Positions 24,401-35,999 of a stretch of 64,000 nucleotides of DNA are shown here, one piece after another. Positions within the stretch are counted from its first letter, which is position 1; every line of letters starts with the position of its first letter. This stretch comes from Gordionus sp. m RMFG-2023. Taxonomy: Eukaryota > Nematomorpha > Gordioida > Chordodea > Parachordodidae. Position numbers and translations under genes: made by a program. The stretch spans positions 6,951,985 to 7,015,984 of the forward strand of contig NC_088776.1 of NCBI RefSeq assembly GCF_954871325.1, given 5' to 3'. The notes beneath the pieces are model-generated. The model was not told where the DNA came from. It worked only from the letters and a program-made list of their open reading frames with translations, and made no database searches.

Positions 24401-27400
24401 GCGTTAAATGCCTATAAATATTCAAAAGATCCAAATCATTCAATTTACTCTCAGAAGTTGTATTTCATAGGTATGTTTTTCAGAGACTTGCAGACCCGGC
24501 CCCCAAGCCAGACAGTATATTAATTTTTTTAAACATACCCGGGCCCGAAATTTTTTTAAAAAAAACACCCGGACTAGGCCTGAAAATTTTTTTTTAAAAA
24601 TCCAGGCCGTGCCCTGCAAATGGTACCTCTGCAGGGCTCTGTTATTCTTCTTAAAAAGAGAATGTTCTCTCATTAGTTTACTAATGGGAAGAGTTGCTAA
24701 TATATATATAACCATTTTACATTGGGAATATAATCTAAAATGTGTTTGAAATAATGCAAAGCATCCATGGCATTTTTTGGGACTGTATCAACCATAGTTA
24801 ATCTTTTAATCATAGTTATTCAGCTAATTAGGCATCATAATATATTTTAACATCTTCATGATAAAAATCTAACAAATATATTTTTTTTCTATCACCAACT
24901 GAAAAAGGTTGGAAAGGCTTTTGTGGAAGTAATATCTGCGAATTTGTAAGTGCTGCATGATGAATTAAAAACCATACATTTATTTGGATTATAAATGTAT
25001 CTAAGAGAGGGGGCATTTGTTTTATAATACTCTTCTACTGATCCTCTATTAATATTTTGACGATGAGCTTGCTTGCTGCAAGTCGAGGGACAAATATTAA
25101 ACATGTATAGCTCTGCTGTTGACTCAACAATAACATATAAAATATGAAATTCTTCATCAACATTAGCTCTAATTTCCATGAGTTCTAATAAAATGCTCTT
25201 CGCTATTCTCATCTTTTTAATCAAGTCAATGTCATGTTTCTGAAAAGTATTATATAAAATAGTTGTATAATTAAATAATACATTCTAATGAGAAAAAAAT
25301 TTGGAATAAGTATTGAATCCAATAATTTTCTTGCTTCTGAGGAAATATTTCTTTCAAGCCATTGTGATATTTCAGTAATAGCATTAATAATCGGCTCTTC
25401 TAACTCCATAAAAGCTGTTATGCTTGATAACGGAGACTCGATATCGTTGGACAAGCTTGCAGGAGTTTCAGAGATAATTATTATTTGACTAGAAATTTAG
25501 ATAAATAATACGCCACTAAAATTTGAAAATAATAGGTAAATTACGCCAAGGAAAACTTAAATCGAAATTAATTGATAAAATAACTTAGTAGATGAATGTG
25601 ATAAATAAATTTAATTAAATATATATATGAGATAGGAAATATTAACAAATACATATTAATATTAACATTAATATTTTTGAAAAATATAATCCGGCATCTG
25701 CATTTTTTGGCTTGGGGGGGGATTTGTTCCGCTGCGTACGCGCCTGACAAAATGAGTTCCCGCACTCAATTATACAATATTTTTAAAAATCAATTAATAA
25801 ATAGTAAAAATTCTTTATAAACTACTCTGTATTAAATAAGTAATATCCAGGGTAAATTCGTATTTCTGTCCAGCCATGATTAAGGTCTCTACCGTTCCGT
25901 TATTTTTGATGAGCGGTGAGGAGTTATAATTTTTTGATAGTATTTTTTTGAGGGCGTTATAAATAGTTTTATCGTCACAATTAACACTATAATTCTTTGT
26001 TTCATCAATACTCGTAGCATTAGAATATTCGATTGATTTTGCCATCTTGTCCACTTTGTCCGGCAAAGTTTCAAGATATTTTCCTATGGAAGGATATTTG
26101 GGTAGCGAATAGCCATTCCATTTTAGGTGAATGAAATAGTCACCTAGTATTTTGATAAATATGGTTGATATAAATAACTTGTAAAACCATTTATGTATCA
26201 TATATGTAATAATTATTATAGCGATATCAATATATCGATTAGAACAAATTTTGAATGATAATATGTATGGAGATTGTAACATATGAATAATACATAAAAC
26301 CTGGTAACTTTGGCATAAAGAGGACGCAATAATCAGAATCGTGAGATATTCGATCAATTTCTAGAGGGATCTCGACCATTTTTCGTTTGATAGTAGGCAA
26401 AAATTGGGCGTTTGCGCTCAGAGAGCCTATAGATAAAATGATAATTTTAAAAGGAACTCAAATTTTTATCAAGCTTATAAGTTACTTCATAATATATAAT
26501 GACATATTTAAAATAATATTCCAAAGAATAAAAGTCATTTGGCCAAGCTGAATTTTATAAATCATTATACAAACTAGACCCCTGCAAATCCGAGTATTTT
26601 TATTAAAGATCTAAGTCCAATTCTTAATTTTATATTAGAGATAGATTCGACCAGAAATAAATATTAAAAAAAATTATTGGAAGTTGAAAATAAGATATTT
26701 TAAGGAAGGAAGAAAAATTATATAGCGCTAAAAGAAAATCCAAAAAAATTTGGTGTTATTCTTGAGAACAATATTTATAAAAACATTAGGGAAACATTTT
26801 TATTTGACATTAAAAATTATTTTACCTGGCCCGGCTAAGTTAGCGTCGATTAATATTTTGGTATACTCATCGGGAGTATTAAACAATTATTATTGTCATA
26901 TTGAGTTTCGAATGAAGTAGCGTTGTGCGAATCATTAGGGGGAATCGTGATTTTAACCTTTTCTAAGTCGCATATCAGAGCGTTAAAGGGGCCTGAATTT
27001 TTTAAGGTATCATATTTATCTTTTCTTGGAAATTATTTATGTGGTACAAAACAAATTTTTTCTTTAGTTTTAAGTTATTACCAATTTATTATCCTAAGAA
27101 AATTTGAATAAATTAAAATTAAATTTCAACAAAAAATACCTTCCAATACGTCGTTAAGATATACATTGATTTTAAAACTCCCGATTTCTGAGGGAGTGTA
27201 AGAAACGGAATATGCATTTTCGCCTTGACATACCAGTTCAAAATGAGGCAATGAATTGGGACCTTAAAAAAAATGGGTTTAAAATGTTAATTTTAAAAGA
27301 AAATATTATTATTTTATTATTACCTTCAATCATAATTTGAGGCTTTATAGTAAACACCGATGAGATTCCAGTGTAAGATGATGTACGTTCTCTATCATTC

Positions 27401-29423
27401 TTGAGAATCTCTTTGATAAAAAATTTAAAATTACAAGTTTCGCCCAACCTTCGACTTAGTCTCTCGCCTTCACAAATGCACTTAAAATCGGGATCTGTTT
27501 TGACGATGATCTTGATCGGTGGGTCTAAAAGTAATGTGGAAATAATTTAGGCTTGAAATTATATGAAATGAGAGATATTTTAAATAAACCGAGCAAAGAA
27601 AATGAATAAAAATATGAATTCATATATATATACTCAACGAAGTTTACCGGTTATTAAATGTTCGCCGTAAATGAGTGAAAGCAAAATATTCCCTTTAACT
27701 TGCGTTCTAAACTTCACGGCTTTTTGATTACCTTCCAAAGATATCTCATTTGAAATCGATATAGTTTTAGAAGAGACTGGTAGAATTTTGAGCGAATATT
27801 CATCTTTGCATTTGATCAGTAAATTATCCTTGCATCTTCTTTTTATCTTAGCCTTAAGTTCGGCGGGACCAGCTTCCGTACAATCAACTTTGAATATTTC
27901 ATTTTAATCAAATAATTTTTAGTATACAAATACGATCATTTAAAAATGTGATCATTATAATATTAAAACAATATATATTTCTAGCAACAAATTACCATAT
28001 ATATCCAAATCTTCCCCTAGGGTAACTGAAAAGGATGAGTTAGAATTATCTTTTGATAGTATTTTGACCTTCTGCGGATCGTAAGCGTAACTGATGAAAG
28101 GACTACCATCTATTTTACAATGGTCAACCAATATGTCTATTTTGTTTTCGCCTATAAACAAAATAATATATATTTTTTATAGTTAAACAAATTTTACATT
28201 TTTAAATTAAATAAATGAGAAAGGGCATAATCTGACGGAAGTTAAAATTTGATCCACACAATTGACGATATAATTTATTGAAAATATAGGCTTTTAAAAT
28301 GATTTTTTCCGAGTTCAGGGGAGAAATTTTAACCCATCGGCACGAGTTCAAGTTTTGTATATAGAAAATAAGGTTCTGTCGATCCAAAAGAGTTGAATCC
28401 GTAAAAATTTGAAAAACACGGTGATCAAGTTAGAACAGTTGTACCTTTATCCATTAGAAGAAAAAGAAAAAGAAATCAAGTTTAGACATAACCTAATATT
28501 TTAAACTTTTGTTAGAAATCAATCATAAAATGGCAAAAATCTTTAAACTCGATTGAACCCGAGTTCAAGAATAAAACCGGCTTAGGTCCGGGTTCATAAT
28601 AAATATTTTCGGCCAAGGTTAGGTAAGCGTTAGAGAAAAGAGTCTCGACTCCCGAATCCGTGTCAAGAACCTTGGATTATTTTTCTTTTATATCTTTCCT
28701 TCGTCTTCTTTTTCTATCTTTACATACTTCTTTCCGTTTTAAATGTAATATTTTAAGTGAAATCGAATGTATAATTTATTCATTCATCCTTATCTTACCG
28801 ATTTGTTCTGGTCGATATTCCACGTTATAAATGTCCTTTTGAATGTAATAGCACCTACAAGGGATGAGAGAATTCTTAGGACCTTCGTAGCAAAATTATA
28901 ACATATATAAAATAATATGAAAATTTTTTTTTTAAAGGATCTTTTATTAAAAGCATTATGGATAGGCTGGAAATTTTTAAAATTAAGATTGACAAAATTT
29001 CAAAATCTGAAATTAATTATTGTTATATCTAAATAATTCAATTTTTTATAGCAAATCAATTCTATAGCAAAGAAGTTAAAGCACCCTACCAAAACCGGGC
29101 ATGTTTTTAATCCAGTTAGATGGGATAAAGGCTTGATCTTAACAGAACACTAATAAAAAACATAAAGTCAGGAGACTGAATAAAATATATTAATATTGTA
29201 CCGGTAATAATCACATCGATATCTTGCCCCTCTCCGATTTGATGTAAAGTGAAGCTCGCGTCCTATATTGTTGCACAACTAGATAAGCCTTTCCCGTTAG
29301 CGTAGGGATTATATTTACCATAAAAATTATAAATAGATTTTCTTTTATGACTTTTATCATTTTTACCCATTTTAACGATATCATTTATACAAGCTTTTAT
29401 TGGCGCGATAATTTTAGGTGATG
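21436..29423 (-). pseudogene. Filamin-type Ig-repeat gene, multi-exon, apparently decaying
   Basis: Readable exons: 29423-29202, 28882-28799, 28151-27996, 27887-27648, 27524-27324, 27262-27140, 26992-26826, 26143-25826, 23732-23541, 22995-22669, about 22214-22090, and 21957-21436. Phase-1 GT-AG junctions agree from the first to the ninth. Filamin marks recur: VEYRPEQIG, KIDGSPFISYAYDP, VDCTEAGPAEL, VSYTPSEIGSFKINV, GDYFIHLKWNGYSLP, VKLYGPGIKSGE, DYDIHVT-SGNHVLGSPF. Filamins crosslink actin through such repeats; no actin-binding domain is seen, so the 5' part is missing or unrecognised. Lesions: in-frame TAG at 29263-29265, TGA for the usual Trp at 21854-21856, frameshifts near 26885, 22780 (run of 9 A) and 22170, and GG where the acceptor before 22995 should be AG. 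The exons are retained with introns, so it is not a retrocopy. A hAT fills intron 8. Systematic assembly indels are the main alternative. Confidence 0.7.
24007..25746 (-). mobile_element. hAT element copy 2, in intron 8 of the filamin-type gene
   Basis: The ends CAGGCGCGTACGCAGGAA and GCTGCGTACGCGCCTG are inverted; the exact 8-bp target duplication ACAAAATG lies at 23999-24006 and 25747-25754. A tract of 7-8 G lies inside each end. The minus strand encodes ZMYM1-like hAT pieces: 25454-25300 (WLERNISSEARKLLDSI), 25224-25020 (RANVDEEFHILYV ... VEEYYK) and 25016-24828. It is 1740 bp, too short for a whole transposase of this type, and frame-broken. The perfect duplication makes it younger than copy 1 at 18117. 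Confidence 0.9.
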
Positions 29424-30261
29424 CTTTTTTTAAAAAAAAATTTTTTGAATAAATTTGAGCAAAACATTATAAATCTTTAGCGTGCAATATTGTTAATTAA
29501 AAGGGTATTTTAAACAATTTGCGTCGCCAGAGAGGGAAATAATTGTGCTGAAAGCCTCTAAATTTATTTCATCATTTTAAACATTTTCGGGTTGGGAAAT
29601 ATGGGCTCTTAAGCATTAAAATTCACTAAAAAAAATTAAATAATTAATTTTATAAAATATTAATATTATTATTAATAATATAAAACTTCCTTTGCTACTA
29701 GTAATAGATTTTTTGCTGCTTTTAGTGTTGCTAATAGGAGAAACTCCATTTTTATTGCAAGGTGATAGAGTAAGGCGATTAGGGCTGTCAAGGTTATAAT
29801 GAGCGCTATGTGATGGCAATATATTTATGAGATGGGGGAAGCCTTATATTTTTTCCGTTAATTTTATATTGAAAAAATAGTTAGCTGCTTATTTAATGAA
29901 AATAGGTATCATTTTATTTAGTAATAATAATTGGGAGATTGAAGTATAAAATAAATATGCGACATGGTCATCAGGTATTAATATTTTAACCTTTTCCATT
30001 TATATTAAAAAATTAATTTTTGATTTTCTTATTTAAAAAATATTTTATGAGTTGGTAAGGCATACCCCAAATTTCTTTTATTTCATACGGGACGGGTTTG
30101 GGTGAGGGGGTTAGTTCATATTTTCGATCTATTTAATAATGTATAATAATGGTATATAGAAGAGTAACCCCATCGCAAATATGCCTCTTCTCGTAAATAT
30201 CATTTTAAGTTAATAAAATCCCCTCTCCCGAATATTATATGTTATTAATAATGCAAAAATA
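29424..30261. other. Stretch upstream of the filamin-type exons
   Basis: Minus-strand 29808-29690 is open and serine-rich (NLDSPNRLTLSPCNKNG...) after a good acceptor (CATCACATAG), so it might be one more upstream exon of the filamin-type gene; no homology supports this. The remainder is AT-rich with nothing recognised. Confidence 0.3.
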
Positions 30262-30430
30262 ATAATGAATCGACATTTTCTGGATTCAAACACGTTCTTC
30301 TTTGTTCTAAAAACCTTCCAACAATGCCAAATCCTCGTTCAGAAGAAGACTATTGCGGAATTGCAATATTTTTCTTGTAAATCTTGATAGCCTTGGCAAA
30401 TCTCTTTCTTGTCGTTCCACCAGTAAGTTT
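30262..30430 (-). mobile_element. hAT transposase C-terminal relic
   Basis: Minus strand, in shifting frames: a WWNDKKE piece, then SERGFGIVGRFLEQRRTCLN and PENVDSLLFL. This is the hAT dimerisation region (SERxFSxAGxxxxxRRxxLxPxxVxxLxFL). Only this domain is left; no ends found. Confidence 0.7.
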
Positions 30431-30476
30431 AAATATACAAAAAAAGTTTATTTATTTTAAGAAAAAAGTTTATATG

Positions 30477-30769
30477 TGTTGAACGTGGATTATCATTTTA
30501 CTATAAAGGTTATTATAATGCGCAAATTTTTATATGTTACATTCATTTAACACCATTTATATTAACTTAACTTAATAGTTTCATTTAACTTAACTTGATA
30601 GTTTCGTTTAACTTAACTTGTTAGTTTCACTTAATTCCTTAATAGTTTGCATATATATTTAAAGGATAAAATATAGTTTTTTTCGTGATATTGTAGTTAA
30701 ACATTTTAAAATATATTTATTAAATAAAAAAATTTGTCTTATCTTCCTTACTCCCTGTCAACCTTAACA
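30477..30769 (+). repeat. LTR, family B, left copy
   Basis: Starts TGTTGAACGTGGATTATC and ends CCTTAACA, immediately followed by a tRNA-primer site. It contains short tandem units (TTTCATTTAACTTAACTTGATAG-like, three copies) near 30545-30640. The right copy at 39643-39877 is shorter and clearly diverged. Confidence 0.75.
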
Positions 30770-30818
30770 TGGTGGCAACGGTGGGATTCGAACCCACGCC
30801 TCCGAGGCGCTGCCACCA
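30770..30818 (+). other. Extended primer-binding site: 41 nt complementary to tRNA-Leu 3' end
   Basis: 30770-30810 is the complement of a tRNA 3' part including the CCA: discriminator A, acceptor strand CGTTGCC, T arm GTGGG-TTCGAAT-CCCAC and the variable-arm sequence CCTCGGAGGC. This matches metazoan tRNA-Leu. Bases 30811-30818 (TGCCACCA) are the primer-site start of the oppositely facing LTR of family A. Normal LTR elements keep only about 18 nt of such a match, so this records tRNA sequence copied beyond the usual stop. It is not a tRNA gene: only the 3' half is there and the CCA is present. Confidence 0.8.
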
Positions 30819-31097
30819 TGTTAAGGTTGGCAGGGAGAAGAACAAAATTAAGAAAGTGTTAATAAAATCTTTTATTTAATAAATTTATAATATTTTTACT
30901 GGTAAGTACAATAAATTTCTAAGTTTATATAGTTTACAATATCTATCAAGTAATTTATATCGAATTATTGAGTTAATTTTATAAAACGAGTCCGAGAGGT
31001 TAAAGTTGATTTAATATAAAGAACAAAAAAAAATCAACCTTTTATTAAATAGATAGCGATTAGTTAATAGATAGCGATCAATTTGGACATCACAACA
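30819..31097 (-). repeat. LTR, family A, antisense copy (279 bp)
   Basis: Complement of the LTR at 37732-38010: ends TGTTGTGATGTCC and CCAACCTTAACA. The two are the same length and differ at roughly one base in fifteen to twenty by eye. Confidence 0.85.
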
Positions 31098-32270
31098 TTT
31101 CACCCCTTAAGAAACAAACCCCGCTCAAATTCTTAATGGACGTGAATCTTTTATGTTTAAAATACAATCTTGATATCGTGCGGGTAATGTTCTATTCCGG
31201 CTAGGCTTCGTAACGTAATCTTTTACTTGTTCACTAACATTTCTCTCCTTGTAAAATGTAATCGTTGGCAAAGTATTTGGGTCATGAATTAATACCTCTT
31301 CAGTTGTAAATCTTTTTTAAAGTTGGTCCAAGTGCCTCCTTAATATACTGTTTTTCGTTTGAATTTGAAATAACATGTTACTTTCTTTTTTAATTATAAC
31401 GCCTTCCTCCCACTTGTTTACTCCAAAATTTATATACCAAATTTTTTCTCCAATATTCATCGTTCTATTTTTTTGGTAAAACTGTGAATGAAGTGTTGTC
31501 GTCTTCTTTCTTATATTTTAATAAATCCCAATTTGTTCTCATATCATGATTAAACATGAGTTTTCTTGGTGGGATGCCAGTCGTACTGTTTGGCGTGTTT
31601 CTGTAATTGAACAAAAATTTCTCCAAAGCGATATCTATGTCCATGTTATTTTGTTCCATGCACTTCTTCAAATGTGATTTAAAGGTTCTTACCATCCTTT
31701 CAACTTGCCCGTTTGACTGTTGATGGTGAGCTGAAGTCTGAAAGTGATGTATATCATGGTCTCTACAAAAATTTTTTGAACAGTTGACTTGTAAAGTTTG
31801 ATCCATTTTCAGAAACTATTTGTTTTGGAATACCAAATAAGCTAATTGTTTATCAATTCTTTTATTGTAAATTCCGAGGTTATTGATTTTACCGGCGTGA
31901 TTATAGGAAACTTACTGTACGCTACTATAAACAACCAATACTTGTTAAAAAATGGCCCAGCGTAATCAATGTGTATTCTTTCGAATGGCTTCGTCGTTAA
32001 CATCCAAGGATGCTGTGTGTTAATGGGATTATCGGCCCAAATGTTACATGATTTGCATTCTTTTACTTCGTTATCAATATCATTGCTAATTCCAGGCCAC
32101 CAAAGGTATTATTTAGCGAAATGTTTGGTTTTGCCAGCACCCAAGTGTCCTTCGTGTAAATGTTGTAGTATTGATTTTCTTAAAACTTTAGGTATGATAA
32201 TTTTAATTTCTTTAAATAGAAAATTTCCCATAATACATAATTTATCAAATAAAATACACACTCAGATCTA
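31098..32270 (-). mobile_element. Antisense Gypsy-type integrase region
   Basis: Lies next to the antisense family A LTR and mirrors 36620-37731 on the plus strand over more than 1 kb with few differences. Integrase marks include the region around QTSAHHQQSNGQVERMV and a zinc-binding part near 32000-32200. Broken fossil. Confidence 0.8.
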
Positions 32271-32289
32271 AAACATTTAGAGGGAGCTA

Positions 32290-33970
32290 GACAAGGTAAG
32301 AAAATTTATGAACTAAAACCAACTAATATTAGTTATGACAACTCCCAGATGATGCCATATGTTGAGAGCAACAGATATCATGATAAAATATACAGCCATC
32401 AGTTTAAACAACCATGGCAGACTCGACCATATTATGGCAACATAAGATTTAACAACCAAAATAACTATCATTTTCCAAGACGAAATTATGATAGATTTTG
32501 TAATCAAAATAGATATGAAACTTCTTATATTCCTTTCAATAATCACAACACAAGAGATAACAATAATAATATATTTAATAATAACAACAAAGGACATAAT
32601 AATAATTACAAGCCTTTTAATGATTTCAAAAACCACAAATAGATTTGACAACACCAGACAACCGTTTCAAAATTTTAGAGGTTATAATAGATCCAACGTG
32701 CATCAACAATTTTACGATCGTGACAATAATAATTACATGAATCATAATCCTAGACACCAAGTACCTTATTCAAATAGAATTAATACAGTTGATATAGATG
32801 AGATCGAAGACGACAAAATCATATCAATCGATAAGAAGGATTATAAATTATTAAATATTTATATAAATAACGTAAAAAACGAAGTACAAAATGCCAAAGA
32901 TGACGCATACATGGTGAACATCAAAATTAATAACATCTTGACTTCACTACAAGTGGATACGGGCATGAAATTCACAATTCTACCAAAGTATATGATTGAG
33001 AAAGTAGGCATAAAAAACATTACGAAGTCCAACATTCAGTTATCTGGTTACGACAGCAAGACCATACAAGTGATAGGCTCAACATGACTGAAAGTAGAAT
33101 ACGAAGGAAGTTCTCAAATTTTAGATGCATTGATAGTAAACAGTAACAAGATTTGGTTAAAAAATTTTAAAAACATACTTGAAAAATTCATAGGCTTTGA
33201 CACGGATCATAAAGATGATTTGGCGGATTAATATCCAATTGTAAGTATAAATTAAATAATAAGCCTGTCATAAAAACGCATGTCAGATTACGACTAATGC
33301 TAAGCCAAATATTATACCACCGAGAAGGTTACCTTATTCTAGAGTAGATATTATAACTAAAAAATTAAATACCTGGCTGGAAAACAAGATCATCGAGCCG
33401 GTAAAAGACGTTAGATTGGCGAGTCCACTCACACCAGTTTTTAAAAACAATGGGAGTCTCAGATTGTGCGCTGACTTTAAAGACACAGTTAACCCAGCGC
33501 TTGAAGATTTCAAATACCCCATACCTAGAATTAACGATTTGATTGCTAAGTTAGCTGGAAGAAAATTTTTTAGTAAAATTGATTTCAAACAAGCCTTCCT
33601 GCAAATTCCTTTTCACAAAGACTCTAGAGATTTGCTAACTATATCCACGCATAAAGGATACTTCAGATTCACGAGACTTCCGTTCGGACTGAAAACATCT
33701 TCAGCCATATTCCAACAGACTATTGAACAGGTTTTCGGAGATTTAAAAGATGTTATATTCTACATTGACGACTTGTTAATTACAGGTGATAACGATGAGA
33801 TACATTTGGAACATTAAAAAAGTATTCGAAAAGATCATCAAGTATGGATTAACCCCCAATTTCGACAAAAGTTTATTCCTGCAAAATAAAATACGCTTTT
33901 TGGGACATGATATAGAAAAACATGGCATACATCCTATTGAACAAGGAGAAAAGTTCAATTTAGAATAATT
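32290..33970 (+). mobile_element. Sense Gypsy-type Gag-end, protease and reverse-transcriptase region
   Basis: From left to right: an asparagine-rich Gag/nucleocapsid end (32349-32640), an aspartic protease with VDTG (about 32900-33090) and the first part of a reverse transcriptase with FYIDDLL (33290-33800). The order is as in Gypsy elements. It has several breaks and stops at the first of the direct repeats near 33950. Confidence 0.8.
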
Positions 33971-34310
33971 TAAATATATTATTGAGCAATGGTGGAAAAG
34001 TTCAATTTAGAATAATTAAAATATATCATCTTTATTTGAAAGTATTACTCCACCATAATGAAAGAAGGCTTGAATATTTAATCTAGAATGGTTGTAATAG
34101 TAAATTGGCATTTTATTTATATAATTTAAAAAGAAAGAATTACAAGTTATTATCATACAAGAAAAACAAGTGATTAAAATAAAAATATATATTTGTTTAT
34201 ATATATATTCTGTTGCCTTAAGATATATAACTGAACTTTTAAATATAAATTATTTGTGTCCAATAAACAATAAGTATATTTGGAATAAAATTAATATAAT
34301 GAAGAAAATT
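33945..34310 (+). repeat. Direct repeat, copy 1, inside the Gypsy composite
   Basis: Starts AAGGAGAAAAGTTCAATTTAG and includes GAGCAATGGTGGAAAAG and ACTCCACCATAATGAAAG. It is repeated in the same direction at 35570-35930. The pair flanks a block with antisense Gag sequence. A smaller duplication (CAATAAACAATAA..TATATTTGGAATAAAATT) recurs at 34258 and 34438. Confidence 0.7.
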
Positions 34311-34639
34311 ATTTAATCAAAAAAAAACAATCATGAAAATATAAGAATAAAAGGGAAGATAGTTTTTTATGTAATTACCCTTACAAAAGGTATAAATTAC
34401 ACTATCAATAGGTACAATTCACACTATAGGTGGCCAATAAACAATAATTATATTTGGAATAAAATTAATATAATGAAGAAAATTATTTAATCAAAAAAAA
34501 CAATCATTAAAATATATGATAAAATTTGGAGATGGTGATAAAAAAAAATATAAGAAAAGCGTATTATCATAGAAAACAATTATAATTAAAGAACCATTAT
34601 AATCTAATTGAATAATTTGACCTTAGAAAATTTGAATTT

Positions 34640-35567
34640 CAAATGACATTGATCCTCTCAGTGACAATACCCCCACGCCATAATTGATTGATGCTCACTT
34701 GACAAAAACGGAGTTGCGTAAAGTTAATTTTCAAAATAATTCTTTTAAAATTAAGGTAGTAAATCAAAGTCATTGTCATTTAACAATCAACCGGTTCCTA
34801 TTCGAAGCGATAACGGATTGTTAAAAGTTAAAAAATTAACCCTATCCAAAAAAGAAAAATTAAGATTATTAAGTTGCATATTAATCATAAAATCATTAAT
34901 AAAAATTATCTTATTCCTTGGCCTCAAATTATATGGCGTTTGTATAATTTCTTGTTTTGAAATTGTTGTTGTTATTGTTTTTGTTGTTATTGTTGTAGTT
35001 GTTGTTGGTGTTGGCCTTGAAAGTCTGCTTGTTCTCTTTCCAACGAATAGCCTTGCCAATCGGTTCTATCCTCTCTTCTCCAAGAATCTTTCTCTACATA
35101 TGTTTTATTATTATTAATTTCCAACGATTGAAATTTGACAACAATGTCCTCTATAATATTAATCTCTGTAGTATTTTCTTCTATCAACCTTGTTTTTAGC
35201 TTTTCATTACGACAAGACAATTCAACATAAATTGCACCGACAAAAATTCAGTATCAAGCCCCGAACCATACCCTTTCAGTCTATCGAAATACTCTCTGGA
35301 AGACTCAAGTCTGTCCGGTTTTGTATTGAACAACTCTAAAATACGCGTGATATTATTCTTTTCGACTTTCTTTTGTACTAAATCTTTCATTTGTTGATAT
35401 GATAAATTATCAATGTTATCCATTATACTCACAGCCATATCTTTATCTAATGTTTCGAATAATTTATATTTTTTTGTAGCTTCATCTATAATGTTCTCCG
35501 CAAGAAATTTCAGATCCAACGTCTTCAACAATACCTTGATCTTTACATCATTCCTATCCTCCACCAT
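34640..35567 (-). mobile_element. Antisense Gag region of a Gypsy-type element
   Basis: Minus-strand 35567-35196 encodes about 120 residues of a Gag-like protein, followed by a glutamine/threonine-rich piece to about 34790. It faces against the neighbouring plus-strand Pol parts, so it comes from a separate or inverted copy. Confidence 0.6.
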
Positions 35568-35569
35568 AA

Positions 35570-35930
35570 CAAGGAGAAAAGTTCAATTTAGAATAATTTA
35601 AATATATTATTGAGCAATGGTGGAAAAGTTCAATTTAGAATAATTTAAATATATCGTCTTTATTTGAAAGTATTACTCCACCATAATGAAAGAGAATTTA
35701 TAAGGCTTGAATATTTAATCTAGAATGGTTGTAATAGTAAATTGGTATTTTATTTATATAATTTAAAAAGAAAGAATTACAGTATATTATCATACAAGAA
35801 AAACAAGTGATTAAAATAAAAATATATATTTGTTTATATATATATTCTGTTGCCTTAAGATATATAACTGAACTTTTATATATAAATTATTCAAGTATAT
35901 CATAGTTTAACTGACATTTTAAATATAAAT
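35570..35930 (+). repeat. Direct repeat, copy 2, inside the Gypsy composite
   Basis: Same sequence and direction as 33945-34310, with small differences (for example an extra GAATTTATAA-like insertion after ATGAAAGA). Together they bracket the antisense Gag block. Confidence 0.7.
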
Positions 35931-35999
35931 TATTTTAGTAAGTAATAAAATAATAGCGTACAATAGCGCACATGCGCACATGCAACACATCCCAACGAT

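Noticed and set aside
25889-26074. A separate 61-codon minus-strand ORF
   Set aside because: It overlaps filamin-type exon 8 in another frame; the exon 8 frame has the conserved GDYFIHLKWNGYSLP and matching splice phases.
21436-29423. Recoded stop codons (TGA or TAG as sense) to rescue the filamin-type frame
   Set aside because: TOP3A and DM13 in the same window use TGG for Trp and end at ordinary stops, and the filamin locus also has frameshifts and a lost splice site.
30770-30830. A tRNA-Leu gene
   Set aside because: Only the 3' half is present, the CCA is encoded, and it directly follows an LTR; it is a primer-derived copy, not a gene.
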